Program-made: the position numbers and the translations under genes
From: Desulfobacteraceae bacterium
Lineage (GTDB): Bacteria; Desulfobacterota; Desulfobacteria; Desulfobacterales; UBA11574
Reading direction: 5' to 3'
Assembly: GCA_003486165.1 (NCBI GenBank)
Contig: DNGT01000306.1
Location: forward strand, 1-5,180
DNA: 5,180 bases
Part shown: piece by piece, positions 1 through 5,180 of the stretch
Layout of the letters: each line of letters starts with the position of its first letter
How positions within the stretch are numbered: position 1 is the first letter of the stretch
The notes under the pieces: generated by a model
Told to the model about the DNA's origin: nothing
Seen by the model: only the letters and a program-made list of their open reading frames with translations
The model's database searches: none

Positions 1-189
1 CCTGCCAAACAGGAAACAATGCTGGACAGCGTATTTGATATCATCAAACGAACCAAAAAAGGTGTTACTGTCGCCCAACTCAGAGAAAAAACCAAACTGG
101 ATTCCAGACAGCTCAGCAATGCGCTATATAAGCTCACAAAAAAAGGTATCATACAAACAAAGTCTCGCGGTCTTTATGTGAAAAAATAG
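1..189 (+). CDS. C-terminal part of a winged-helix-like DNA-binding-type protein (5' end outside window)
   Basis: The frame is open from base 1 and ends at TAG (187-189), giving 62 visible residues. From residue 10 on, the pattern fits a small winged helix: a hydrophobic first helix (VFDIIKRTKKG), a second helix (VAQLREKT), a recognition-type helix (SRQLSNALYKLTKKG), then a short beta wing ending in SRGLYVKK. The domain is rich in Lys and Arg, which fits nucleic-acid binding. An ATG at 19 with AGGA at 11-14 could start a free-standing 56-residue protein, but the spacing of 4 bases is tight and the frame continues upstream, so I prefer the tail of a longer protein. Similar wHTH tails occur at the C-terminus of Lys/Ala-rich hypothetical proteins in deltaproteobacteria (from memory, not checked). 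I do not recognise a named gene. A terminator-like hairpin follows about 58 bases after the stop. Confidence 0.7.
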   Translation, partial: PAKQETMLDSVFDIIKRTKKGVTVAQLREKTKLDSRQLSNALYKLTKKGIIQTKSRGLYVKK

Positions 190-246
190 CTTTTTAAAGG
201 ATCACCTGATGGGCAGTAAACTCTAACGTTGAAATAGTCGAGAATG

Positions 247-277
247 ACGAAGATCCCAACGATAATGGGATCTTCGT
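247..277 (+). terminator. Probable intrinsic terminator of the upstream gene
   Basis: Perfect 12-base-pair stem: 247-258 (ACGAAGATCCCA) pairs with 266-277 (TGGGATCTTCGT) around a 7-base loop (259-265). The stem is followed only by TTTC, so the U tract is short, and the stem lies about 58 bases past the stop at 189. The stem is strong and well placed for termination of the winged-helix gene; the weak U tract is the main doubt. Confidence 0.55.
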
Positions 278-340
278 TTCACTGCGAGAGACGTCAAGGG
301 TGAAGCTGTAGTCAATTTACAGGCTGCCAAAATACCTCGA

Positions 341-393
341 ACAAAGTCTCCTGTGTGCCCGATGAAAAGGATCAGGCAAACGGGAGGCTTTGT
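341..393 (+). repeat. Long imperfect hairpin (23-base arms, 7-base loop)
   Basis: Bases 341-363 fold onto 371-393 around the loop GAAAAGG (364-370). I checked every position: 19 Watson-Crick pairs, two G-U pairs (347/387, 352/382) and two mismatches (355/379, 360/374), with no bulges. The outer 11 pairs (ACAAAGTCTCC with GGAGGCTTTGT) are unbroken apart from one G-U. It sits after the upstream terminator and before the peptidase promoter, so it is probably neither gene's own terminator. It could be a palindromic repeat unit, a small RNA, or a processing site; the sequence alone does not decide. Confidence 0.6.
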
Positions 394-439
394 ATATTCT
401 TTATAATATCAGCCCTGCTTTTAAACATCAACTCAGAAA

Positions 440-456
440 AATACCCCTCCGGTATT
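440..456. promoter_or_regulatory. Small dyad touching the -35 box, possible operator
   Basis: AATACC (440-445) and GGTATT (451-456) are perfect inverted copies separated by 5 bases (CCTCC). The right half overlaps the first two bases of the proposed -35 box (455-460), a common operator position. Six-base arms arise easily by chance, so this is only a candidate. Confidence 0.25.
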
Positions 457-482
457 GTCATTTTAAAGATCTGTTTTATATT
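455..482 (+). promoter_or_regulatory. Candidate sigma70 promoter for the M16 peptidase gene
   Basis: TTGTCA (455-460) matches the -35 consensus at 5 of 6 positions, and TATATT (477-482) matches the -10 at 5 of 6, with a 16-base spacer. Transcription would begin near 489, giving a leader of about 26 bases before the ATG at 515, just enough to carry the ribosome binding site. The AT-rich surroundings lower its specificity. Confidence 0.45.
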
Positions 483-503
483 TCCTGTTAAAATACATCA
501 GTT

Positions 504-507
504 GGAG
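504..507 (+). promoter_or_regulatory. Ribosome binding site fixing the M16 start
   Basis: GGAG lies 7 bases upstream of the ATG at 515, ideal spacing. It is the only good Shine-Dalgarno match next to a start in this frame, and translation from this ATG gives a proper signal peptide, so the two lines of evidence agree on the start. Confidence 0.75.
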
Positions 508-514
508 TATAACC

Positions 515-3424
515 ATGTTTAAAAAGCGTTTTGACCTTTTTTCGGCAAAGTTTTCATTCAGTGTTTTTATTGTCGCTGCTTTGTTGGCTTGTTTTTTTAT
601 TAATAAAAGTATTGCATCATCAAATCCGGCCAAACATCTTTCCAAAACAAATCATGCCATAGAACATAACCGTTCTTTTGATCTATGGTCATATAATAAG
701 AAGGATCTTCATCCTGATCCTGCCCTTGCGTTTAAAAAATTACCCAATGGTTTTGAATATATATTATTGAAAAGTCAACATCCGAAAAACCGGGTCAGTA
801 TGCATCTTTACATTCAGGCAGGTTCAATGCATGAGTCTGACAGTCAACAGGGGTTGGCGCATTTTTTAGAGCATATGCAGTTTAACGGCTCAACACATTT
901 CAAGCCTGATGAACTGGTAAAATTTTTTCAAAGTATCGGAATGCAGTTTGGGCCGGACGCAAATGCCCATACCGGGTTTAATGAGACGGTCTATGACATT
1001 CTTCTACCTGAAGGGAACAAGGAAAATCTGCAAAAGGGTCTGGTTGTAATGAAAGATTATGCTGAAGGCGCCCTTTTGTTGCCATCTGAAATCGAAAGAG
1101 AAAGACGCGTCGTTCTCTCTGAAAAACGAACACGGGATTCAGCACCCTATCGAACATATGTCAAAACACTCGAATTTGAATTCCCAGATGCCAGAATATC
1201 AAGAAGGCTCCCTATCGGCCGGGAAGAAATACTTAAAAAGGCTGACCAAGGGCAATTTAAAGCGTTTTATGACACCTGGTATCGACCGGATAATTTGATT
1301 CTTGTTTTAGTTGGAGATTTTGACACAGAATTGGCGGGAACGCTTATAGAAGATAAATTTTCTACAATAACTCCCCGTGCCCCTCCCGGAAAAATTCCTG
1401 ACTTCGGGGATATCAAGCATAAAGGTATAAAATCTTTCTACCACTTTGAAAAAGAATCAGGAAATACCACGGTAAGTATTGAAATCTTAGAAAAGATTTT
1501 ATCCATACCCGATTCATACGATGTTCGAAAAAAAGAATTGATTGAGGACATTGCCAACCGAATGGTAAAGTATCGACTCGACACACTCATACAAAAACCC
1601 GGTACCCCTTTCACATCAGCATCCATAAGCTCTGGAATTTTCCTTCGTCAGGTCAAATACGCAGATATCACGGCAGATTGCAATCCGGAAAACTGGGAAA
1701 AATCGCTTTCGCTCATCGAACAAACCTTAAGGCAGGCATTGATATTCGGTTTTACAACATCGGAACTGACCCGGGTAAAAAAGGATTTTCTTTCCGATTT
1801 AGATAATGCGGTCAAAAGCGCCTCTACGCGAAACAGCAAGGAACTGGCGAGTGAGATCATTTGGAGCCTGAACTCGAATCGAGTATTCATGTCGCCACAA
1901 CAGGAAAAAGAGTTATATGCTCCGATAATCAACGCTGTAACATTAAAAGATGTACACGATGCCTTCAAAGACATTTGGGCCCCAGAACACCGGCTTTTGC
2001 TTGTCACCGGCAATGCAAAACTGATAGAAAAGAATCCCGAAACAAAAATATTGAACACCTACCAAAAAAGTATGCAAACCGCTGTATCAAAACCGGCTGA
2101 GGAAAAATCGCTTGTTTTTCCATATCTTCCCGATCCTCATAAAGAAGGCCGTATTACACAGACAAAAAAGATCTCTGATCTTGAAATTGTCCAGGTGGAT
2201 TTTAGAAACGGTGTCCGCCTTAACCTCAAAAAAACCGACTTTGAGGCCAACCAAGTATTGATCAATCTTTCCTTTGGACAGGGAAAATCCTGTGAGCCTT
2301 TAAACAAACCGGGTCTATCTTTGTTAACCGAAAACGTCATCAATGAAAGCGGTCTCGGCACACTCACAAAAGACGAACTTAAGTGGGCCATGGCCGGCAA
2401 AAATACTCACGTAACGTTTAGTATTGAGGAAGATCGCTTTTTATTCAAAGGAGAAACCGTTTCCAATGAAGTTTCTCTACTGTTTCAGCTTCTCTACGCC
2501 CATATTATGGATCCCGGTTTTAGAAAAGATGCTTATGAACTCTCTTTGAAGCGATATAGGCAAAAATACATGGAACTTTCCAAATCAATCGAGGGAGCAA
2601 TGGCACTTTCCGGGAGTCGTTTTCTTGCAGGAGGAGACCATCGATTCGGTCTTCCTGATGATGGAACATTCATGAAATTGACCCTTGATGAAATTAAATC
2701 ATGGATCAGTCCATTAATTGGAAATAATGACATCGAAGTCTCGGTTGTCGGAGATGTTGATATCGATTCAATCATCCAATTAACCGCCCGATATTTTGGA
2801 AGCCTCACGTTGCAATCCACTGTCAATACGCAAAAAGAGCTAAAGCTACCCGTTTTTCCTGTTGGTCAATCTCAAACCCTGTCTGTTCAGACAAAAATTT
2901 TAAAAGGACTCATAATTGTTGCTTATCCAACGGAAGATATTTGGGATATCAACCGGACGCGTCGTTTGTCTATTTTGTCGGATATTATCTCAGACAGGCT
3001 TCGTGAGCAGATACGAGAAAAGTTGGGATCTGCATATTCCACCTTTGCATTTAACAGGCCGAGCACGGCTTACCCGGGATATGGCGTTCTTCAGGCGATG
3101 GCCTACATTGACCCTAACGAGTCGGATATGATCATAAAAGAGGTAAAGAAAATCGTATCAAATATCGCAAAAAATGGCGTCACGGAAGATGAACTGAAAC
3201 GGGCCAAAGAACCGACCCTGACCAGCATAAAGGACATGTTTCGAAAAAACGGTTACTGGCTCAATACGGTGCTTACGGGCTCCGAAATACATCCTCAAAG
3301 GATAGACTGGAGCCGCACAATACTCAAGGATTATGCTTCTATTACAAAGGAACGGGTGTCAAATATCGCGAAAGAATATCTGGTTAACGATAGGTCTGCA
3401 ACAATTATCATAAAGCCGCAATAG
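515..3424 (+). CDS. Exported M16 family zinc metallopeptidase, PqqL-like (969 aa)
   Basis: Zinc endopeptidase of the insulinase/pitrilysin clan, expected to degrade peptides or unfolded proteins outside the cytoplasm. Residues 1-34 form a signal peptide: basic start (MFKKR), hydrophobic core about 13-29, and a signal-peptidase-I-like SIA|SS site after A34; LLAC (23-26) is a weaker lipobox alternative. The first M16 domain (about 75-215) carries the inverted zinc motif HFLEH (H116, E119, H120; bases 860-874). E196, 76 residues after H120 in IERERRVVLSE, is the expected third ligand. A first M16_C domain (about 240-500) contains YDTWYRPDNLILVLVGDFD. The second half (about 553-910) repeats the fold without HxxEH, as usual for the inactive half; REQIREKLGSAYS supplies the Arg/Tyr pair (R834, Y841) typical of the family. 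E. coli PqqL is slightly shorter (about 930 residues). Two fused halves suggest that it needs no partner subunit. It has its own promoter and stands alone, convergent with rsmA. No frameshift or missing catalytic residue seen; the substrate is unknown. Confidence 0.93.
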   Translation: MFKKRFDLFSAKFSFSVFIVAALLACFFINKSIASSNPAKHLSKTNHAIEHNRSFDLWSYNKKDLHPDPALAFKKLPNGFEYILLKSQHPKNRVSMHLYIQAGSMHESDSQQGLAHFLEHMQFNGSTHFKPDELVKFFQSIGMQFGPDANAHTGFNETVYDILLPEGNKENLQKGLVVMKDYAEGALLLPSEIERERRVVLSEKRTRDSAPYRTYVKTLEFEFPDARISRRLPIGREEILKKADQGQFKAFYDTWYRPDNLILVLVGDFDTELAGTLIEDKFSTITPRAPPGKIPDFGDIKHKGIKSFYHFEKESGNTTVSIEILEKILSIPDSYDVRKKELIEDIANRMVKYRLDTLIQKPGTPFTSASISSGIFLRQVKYADITADCNPENWEKSLSLIEQTLRQALIFGFTTSELTRVKKDFLSDLDNAVKSASTRNSKELASEIIWSLNSNRVFMSPQQEKELYAPIINAVTLKDVHDAFKDIWAPEHRLLLVTGNAKLIEKNPETKILNTYQKSMQTAVSKPAEEKSLVFPYLPDPHKEGRITQTKKISDLEIVQVDFRNGVRLNLKKTDFEANQVLINLSFGQGKSCEPLNKPGLSLLTENVINESGLGTLTKDELKWAMAGKNTHVTFSIEEDRFLFKGETVSNEVSLLFQLLYAHIMDPGFRKDAYELSLKRYRQKYMELSKSIEGAMALSGSRFLAGGDHRFGLPDDGTFMKLTLDEIKSWISPLIGNNDIEVSVVGDVDIDSIIQLTARYFGSLTLQSTVNTQKELKLPVFPVGQSQTLSVQTKILKGLIIVAYPTEDIWDINRTRRLSILSDIISDRLREQIREKLGSAYSTFAFNRPSTAYPGYGVLQAMAYIDPNESDMIIKEVKKIVSNIAKNGVTEDELKRAKEPTLTSIKDMFRKNGYWLNTVLTGSEIHPQRIDWSRTILKDYASITKERVSNIAKEYLVNDRSATIIIKPQ

Positions 3425-4259
3425 GAAGCAAATTATTGCTCAGTTTTACAAACTCTTCCACAGTCAGCGTTTCCGCACGACGAATGGGATCGATACCCGA
3501 CTTCTCAAGTACCAGGGTTGCTGTATTAGGGTCAATGTTGAGTTCACTTGCAGCCAATGCATTCTTCAGGGTTTTTCGTCTGTTCCCGAAACCCGATTTT
3601 ATCACTTTAAAAAGAAATTGCTCGTCAGCAGCTTTATGATCGATTTCTTTTTTAAATTTCAATTCAAGGATTTCAGAGTCGACTTTTGGTTTTGGAAAAA
3701 AAAGAGAGGCCTTCACATTGAGAAGCTTCTTGATATCCGAACAATAACGCAACATGACTGTAAGCCGCCCGTAATCCTTGCATCCGGTCTCTGCCGTAAT
3801 GCGCTGCGCCAACTCTTTTTGAAACATGAGAACAGCCCGATTTATACCCTCTCTTGACCGAATCAGCTGAACAAGAATTTGAGAAGAAATATTATAAGGA
3901 AGATTGCCCATGACCACTATTTTCCCTCCCATGTCTTCTATCAGTGCTTTTATATCGACGGATAATATGTCTTTTTCAATAATGGAAATATTTGCAAGAC
4001 CGCTGACGAGAATCTCCATATTTAAAATAGGGATAATTTGGCGATCTTTTTCAACCGCAAAAACCTTCTGGGCTCTGCGAGCCAGAGGAATGGTCAGTGC
4101 ACCCAACCCTGCTCCGATTTCCAGAATAATATCTTCGGATAATATTCCGGCACGTTGCACAATCATCTCGGTAAAAGCCGGATCGATGATAAAATTCTGC
4201 CCCAATTGTTTCTTGGGGCGAATGTTATGTGCGGCAAGCAGTTTTTTTGGTGAAGTCAT
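3408..4259 (-). CDS. rsmA: 16S rRNA (adenine(1518)-N6/adenine(1519)-N6)-dimethyltransferase RsmA (KsgA), 283 aa
   Basis: Uses S-adenosylmethionine to dimethylate the two adjacent adenines in the helix 45 loop of 16S rRNA, a late step of small-subunit assembly. Motifs, numbered from the chosen start: LGQNF (19-23); SAM-binding motif I EIGAGLGALT (47-56); acidic E70 ending strand 2 (VFAVEKD); catalytic motif NLPYNIS (119-125); FFPKPKVDS (187-195); and the C-terminal RNA-binding signature GFGNRRKTLKNAL (223-235). Length is normal for the family. I chose the ATG at 4259 because MTSPKKLLAAHNIRPKKQLG is a typical RsmA N-terminus. The longer frame from 4355 would add 32 atypical residues and overlap the upstream gene by 68 bases. 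No clear Shine-Dalgarno precedes 4259 (only a weak GAG), so translation may be coupled to the upstream gene ending 28 bases before. The stop lies inside the convergent peptidase gene, overlapping it by 17 bases. Confidence 0.96.
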   Translation of the reverse strand: MTSPKKLLAAHNIRPKKQLGQNFIIDPAFTEMIVQRAGILSEDIILEIGAGLGALTIPLARRAQKVFAVEKDRQIIPILNMEILVSGLANISIIEKDILSVDIKALIEDMGGKIVVMGNLPYNISSQILVQLIRSREGINRAVLMFQKELAQRITAETGCKDYGRLTVMLRYCSDIKKLLNVKASLFFPKPKVDSEILELKFKKEIDHKAADEQFLFKVIKSGFGNRRKTLKNALAASELNIDPNTATLVLEKSGIDPIRRAETLTVEEFVKLSNNLLPIAAL

Positions 4260-4287
4260 TGTGTGGCTCGAAAAAATGCGCTGAAAC

Positions 4288-4782
4288 CTATTTTTTTGAT
4301 TCCCTGCGTAATCGTATCGTCGTAATAATTTTGCGGGTGATGAAATAAGACGCAATGCCGGGCAAAATCCCCAGTATGATACCGCCCGAGATCATGGCAA
4401 TTGTAACATCTATTCCGAGATCTAAAAGTTCCAATATCGACTCGTATTTTATATCAAACGGCGCCGGGTTTCCAAGAAGATACATTCCCGCCTTATAACT
4501 TCCCCAATAAAAAATCGGAGCGGTGATGGGGTTGGAAAACCAGACACCCAGTGCCGCTGCTACTTTGCTTCCTCGAAGAATAAACGCAAGGGCAACCGCA
4601 AGAACCGTATGGAACGGTATGGTTGGTGTTATGCCGATAAAAACCCCGATGGCCAAACCCATGGCGACATAATGGGGATCTCCCTCGAGATTTTTAACAC
4701 GTTGGACAAATTCACGAATGTTATACTTACTTAAGTGTCCCGGGGATGTTTTGATATTTGAATCCTTTCTTGTTTCTTTCAT
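4288..4782 (-). CDS. DUF2062 family integral membrane protein (164 aa)
   Basis: Inner-membrane protein of unknown function. A hydrophilic, basic N-terminus (about 1-37) is followed by the family signature: MGLAIGVFIGITPTIPFH (41-58), with regularly spaced glycines and the TPT turn, then an LRGSK loop (69-73), and WFSNPITAPIFYWGSYKAG (81-99). Membrane segments lie at about 38-69 (broken by prolines), 74-101 and 123-148, and a very basic tail (RKIITTIRLRRESKK) should sit in the cytoplasm. Length is typical for single-domain members. It is the first gene of a probable two-gene operon with rsmA, 28 bases downstream on the same strand. The ATG at 4782 has no recognisable Shine-Dalgarno, but no better in-frame start precedes the conserved part. 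A poor promoter candidate (TTGAAA at 4841-4846 with GATAAC at 4820-4825, spacer 15, - strand) lies upstream. Family assignment is confident; any role in ribosome maturation is guesswork. Confidence 0.88.
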   Translation of the reverse strand: MKETRKDSNIKTSPGHLSKYNIREFVQRVKNLEGDPHYVAMGLAIGVFIGITPTIPFHTVLAVALAFILRGSKVAAALGVWFSNPITAPIFYWGSYKAGMYLLGNPAPFDIKYESILELLDLGIDVTIAMISGGIILGILPGIASYFITRKIITTIRLRRESKK

Positions 4783-4856
4783 GGCTTTATCGTTTACGAG
4801 AAATCAGAAACGGTCTAGGGTTATCACGAAAAATTGCTATTTTCAACATTTCAATG

Positions 4857-5146
4857 GTTAACAGACAGGGAAAACGCATTTGATTTCAGCACAGCCCCAC
4901 GACGGTGTGTCTCGCTTGAAAACCGAATGACTGTTTGAAGGGCTTTAGCACGCGTAAGCCCGAACCGAATAAAATTATAACTTAAATAATCAATGGATTA
5001 ATTAATCAATAAATTGTTCTGAACAACTCAGACACGGTTCGGGCTTACGGATGCTTAAGTACAAGTTTCAGTCGGTTGGAAAGAAATATACGCCGTCATG
5101 AAGCATTCTCCTTGTTGGGATTGAAATGCGTTTGCCTTATGTTGAC
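4857..5146. mobile_element. Possible MITE-like element: diverged 290-base palindrome
   Basis: Blocks outside the core repeat also match in inverted order with nearly equal distances to the core: GTTAACA (4857-4863) with TGTTGAC (5140-5146), 6 of 7; AAACGCATTT (4872-4881) with AAATGCGTTT (5124-5133), 10 of 10; GACGGTGT (4901-4908) with ACGCCGTC (5090-5097), 7 of 8; and AACCG (4921-4925) with CGGTT (5073-5077). Arms would be about 111 and 112 bases. CAATG flanks the left end (4852-4856) and recurs at 5149-5153, a possible but weak 5-base target duplication, two bases off the right end. No transposase is present. A structured RNA or two old inverted copies of a dispersed repeat are alternatives. 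Confidence 0.4.
4943..5059. repeat. Inverted repeat with perfect 15-base core arms and 67-base AT-rich centre
   Basis: CGTAAGCCCGAACCG (4953-4967) recurs exactly inverted at 5035-5049. Extending outward without gaps to 4943 and 5059 gives 22 matches in 25 positions; to 4929 and 5073 it gives 28 of 39, ending in GACTG/CAGTC. The centre (4968-5034) is strongly AT-rich and holds a 12-base perfect palindrome, GATTAATTAATC (4996-5007), and a tight dyad TTGTTC-T-GAACAA (5014-5026). The contrast of GC-rich arms with an AT-rich core, in a gene-free stretch, is typical of small non-autonomous mobile elements. Confidence 0.75.
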
Positions 5147-5180
5147 AGCAATGCCCTAAAGCCTTTGCTTGACTTTTTAT

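Larger units (their letters stand above)
190..514. other. Intergenic region between the winged-helix gene and the M16 peptidase gene
   Basis: This 325-base gap has no credible coding frame; the one - strand frame reaching into it (up to 645) runs across the 5' end of the peptidase gene and looks like its shadow. It contains, in order, a terminator-like hairpin (247-277), a 53-base imperfect hairpin (341-393), a TATAAT hexamer without a matching -35 (402-407), a small dyad (440-456), a sigma70-type promoter (455-482) and the ribosome binding site of the peptidase gene (504-507). Nothing in it looks like a tRNA. Confidence 0.6.
4783..5180. other. Gene-free right end of the window, dominated by inverted repeats
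   Basis: No coding frame of useful length is visible on either strand across these 398 bases. The first 70 bases form the leader of the DUF2062-rsmA unit. The rest (about 4857-5146) is an imperfect palindrome described separately. Near the right edge are two -35-like hexamers reading rightward, TTGACA (5142-5147) and TTGACT (5169-5174). The first has no good -10 partner, and the second would have its -10 beyond the window. Confidence 0.6.

Noticed and set aside
402..407. TATAAT hexamer as the peptidase promoter
   Set aside because: It is a perfect -10 sequence, but bases 379-384 do not resemble a -35 box and there is no extended -10 motif; the pair at 455-482 fits better.
463..645. 60-residue open frame on the - strand
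   Set aside because: It mostly lies antisense to the peptidase signal-peptide region, has no recognisable domain, and conflicts with a well supported gene.
1648..2058. 136-residue open frame on the - strand inside the peptidase gene
   Set aside because: Cys/Ser/Phe-rich composition typical of a reverse-complement shadow and no family motif; the + strand frame is a complete M16 protein.
3609..3652. Inverted repeat AAAAAGAAAT / ATTTCTTTTT inside rsmA, a possible peptidase terminator
   Set aside because: The stem is almost wholly A-T with a 24-base loop, lies about 190 bases past the peptidase stop, and falls in Lys/Phe-rich coding sequence where such matches are expected.
3904..4284. 126-residue open frame on the + strand opposite rsmA
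   Set aside because: It covers the antisense of the SAM-binding half of rsmA, whose motifs are unmistakable; the frame shows no domain of its own.
4260..4355. Longer rsmA start at 4355 adding 32 residues
   Set aside because: The added residues do not look like an RsmA N-terminus and would overlap the DUF2062 gene by 68 bases; the ATG at 4259 gives a standard start.
4857..5146. Integron attC site or retron RNA as explanation of the palindrome
   Set aside because: The outer ends do not fit the attC core-site pattern, and no integrase or reverse transcriptase gene is visible in the window.
5142..5174. Rightward promoter from TTGACA (5142-5147) or sigma54-type site around 5117-5129
   Set aside because: No acceptable -10 lies 16-18 bases after TTGACA, and the GG-to-GC spacing near 5117 is 9 rather than 10; the TTGACT at 5169-5174 cannot be judged because the window ends.

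Overview
The window reads as an ordinary chromosomal segment of a moderately AT-rich Gram-negative bacterium. Gene style (a PqqL-like secreted M16 peptidase, a DUF2062 membrane protein beside rsmA, and a Lys-rich winged-helix tail) would fit a deltaproteobacterium such as a Desulfobacterales member. That assignment is an inference from family resemblance, not something the sequence proves.

Layout, left to right. Bases 1-189 hold the 3' end of a + strand gene for a small winged-helix-like, DNA-binding-type domain. A 325-base gap follows (190-514). It holds a strong terminator-like hairpin (247-277), a second and longer imperfect hairpin of unknown role (341-393), a small dyad (440-456), a sigma70-type promoter (455-482) and a good ribosome binding site. 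Bases 515-3424 encode one large exported zinc metallopeptidase of family M16 with an intact HFLEH active site. On the - strand, 4782-3408, lies a compact two-gene unit: a DUF2062 membrane protein, then 28 bases later rsmA/ksgA, the 16S rRNA adenine dimethyltransferase. The peptidase and rsmA converge and overlap by 17 bases at their 3' ends, so there is no intergenic terminator between them.

The last 398 bases (4783-5180) have no convincing gene. They are dominated by an inverted repeat with perfect 15-base core arms (4953-4967 / 5035-5049) around a 67-base AT-rich centre. Collinear matching blocks extend outward, so the whole of about 4857-5146 looks like a diverged 290-base palindrome with arms of about 111 bases. 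It resembles a MITE-like or other non-autonomous palindromic element and is the most unusual thing in the window.

The genes do not form one pathway. The peptidase works outside the cytoplasm, probably on peptides or exported proteins. RsmA works on the small ribosomal subunit, and the DUF2062 protein is a likely co-transcribed inner-membrane protein of unknown role. I see no defence system, CRISPR array, integrase, transposase gene, tRNA or rRNA here.
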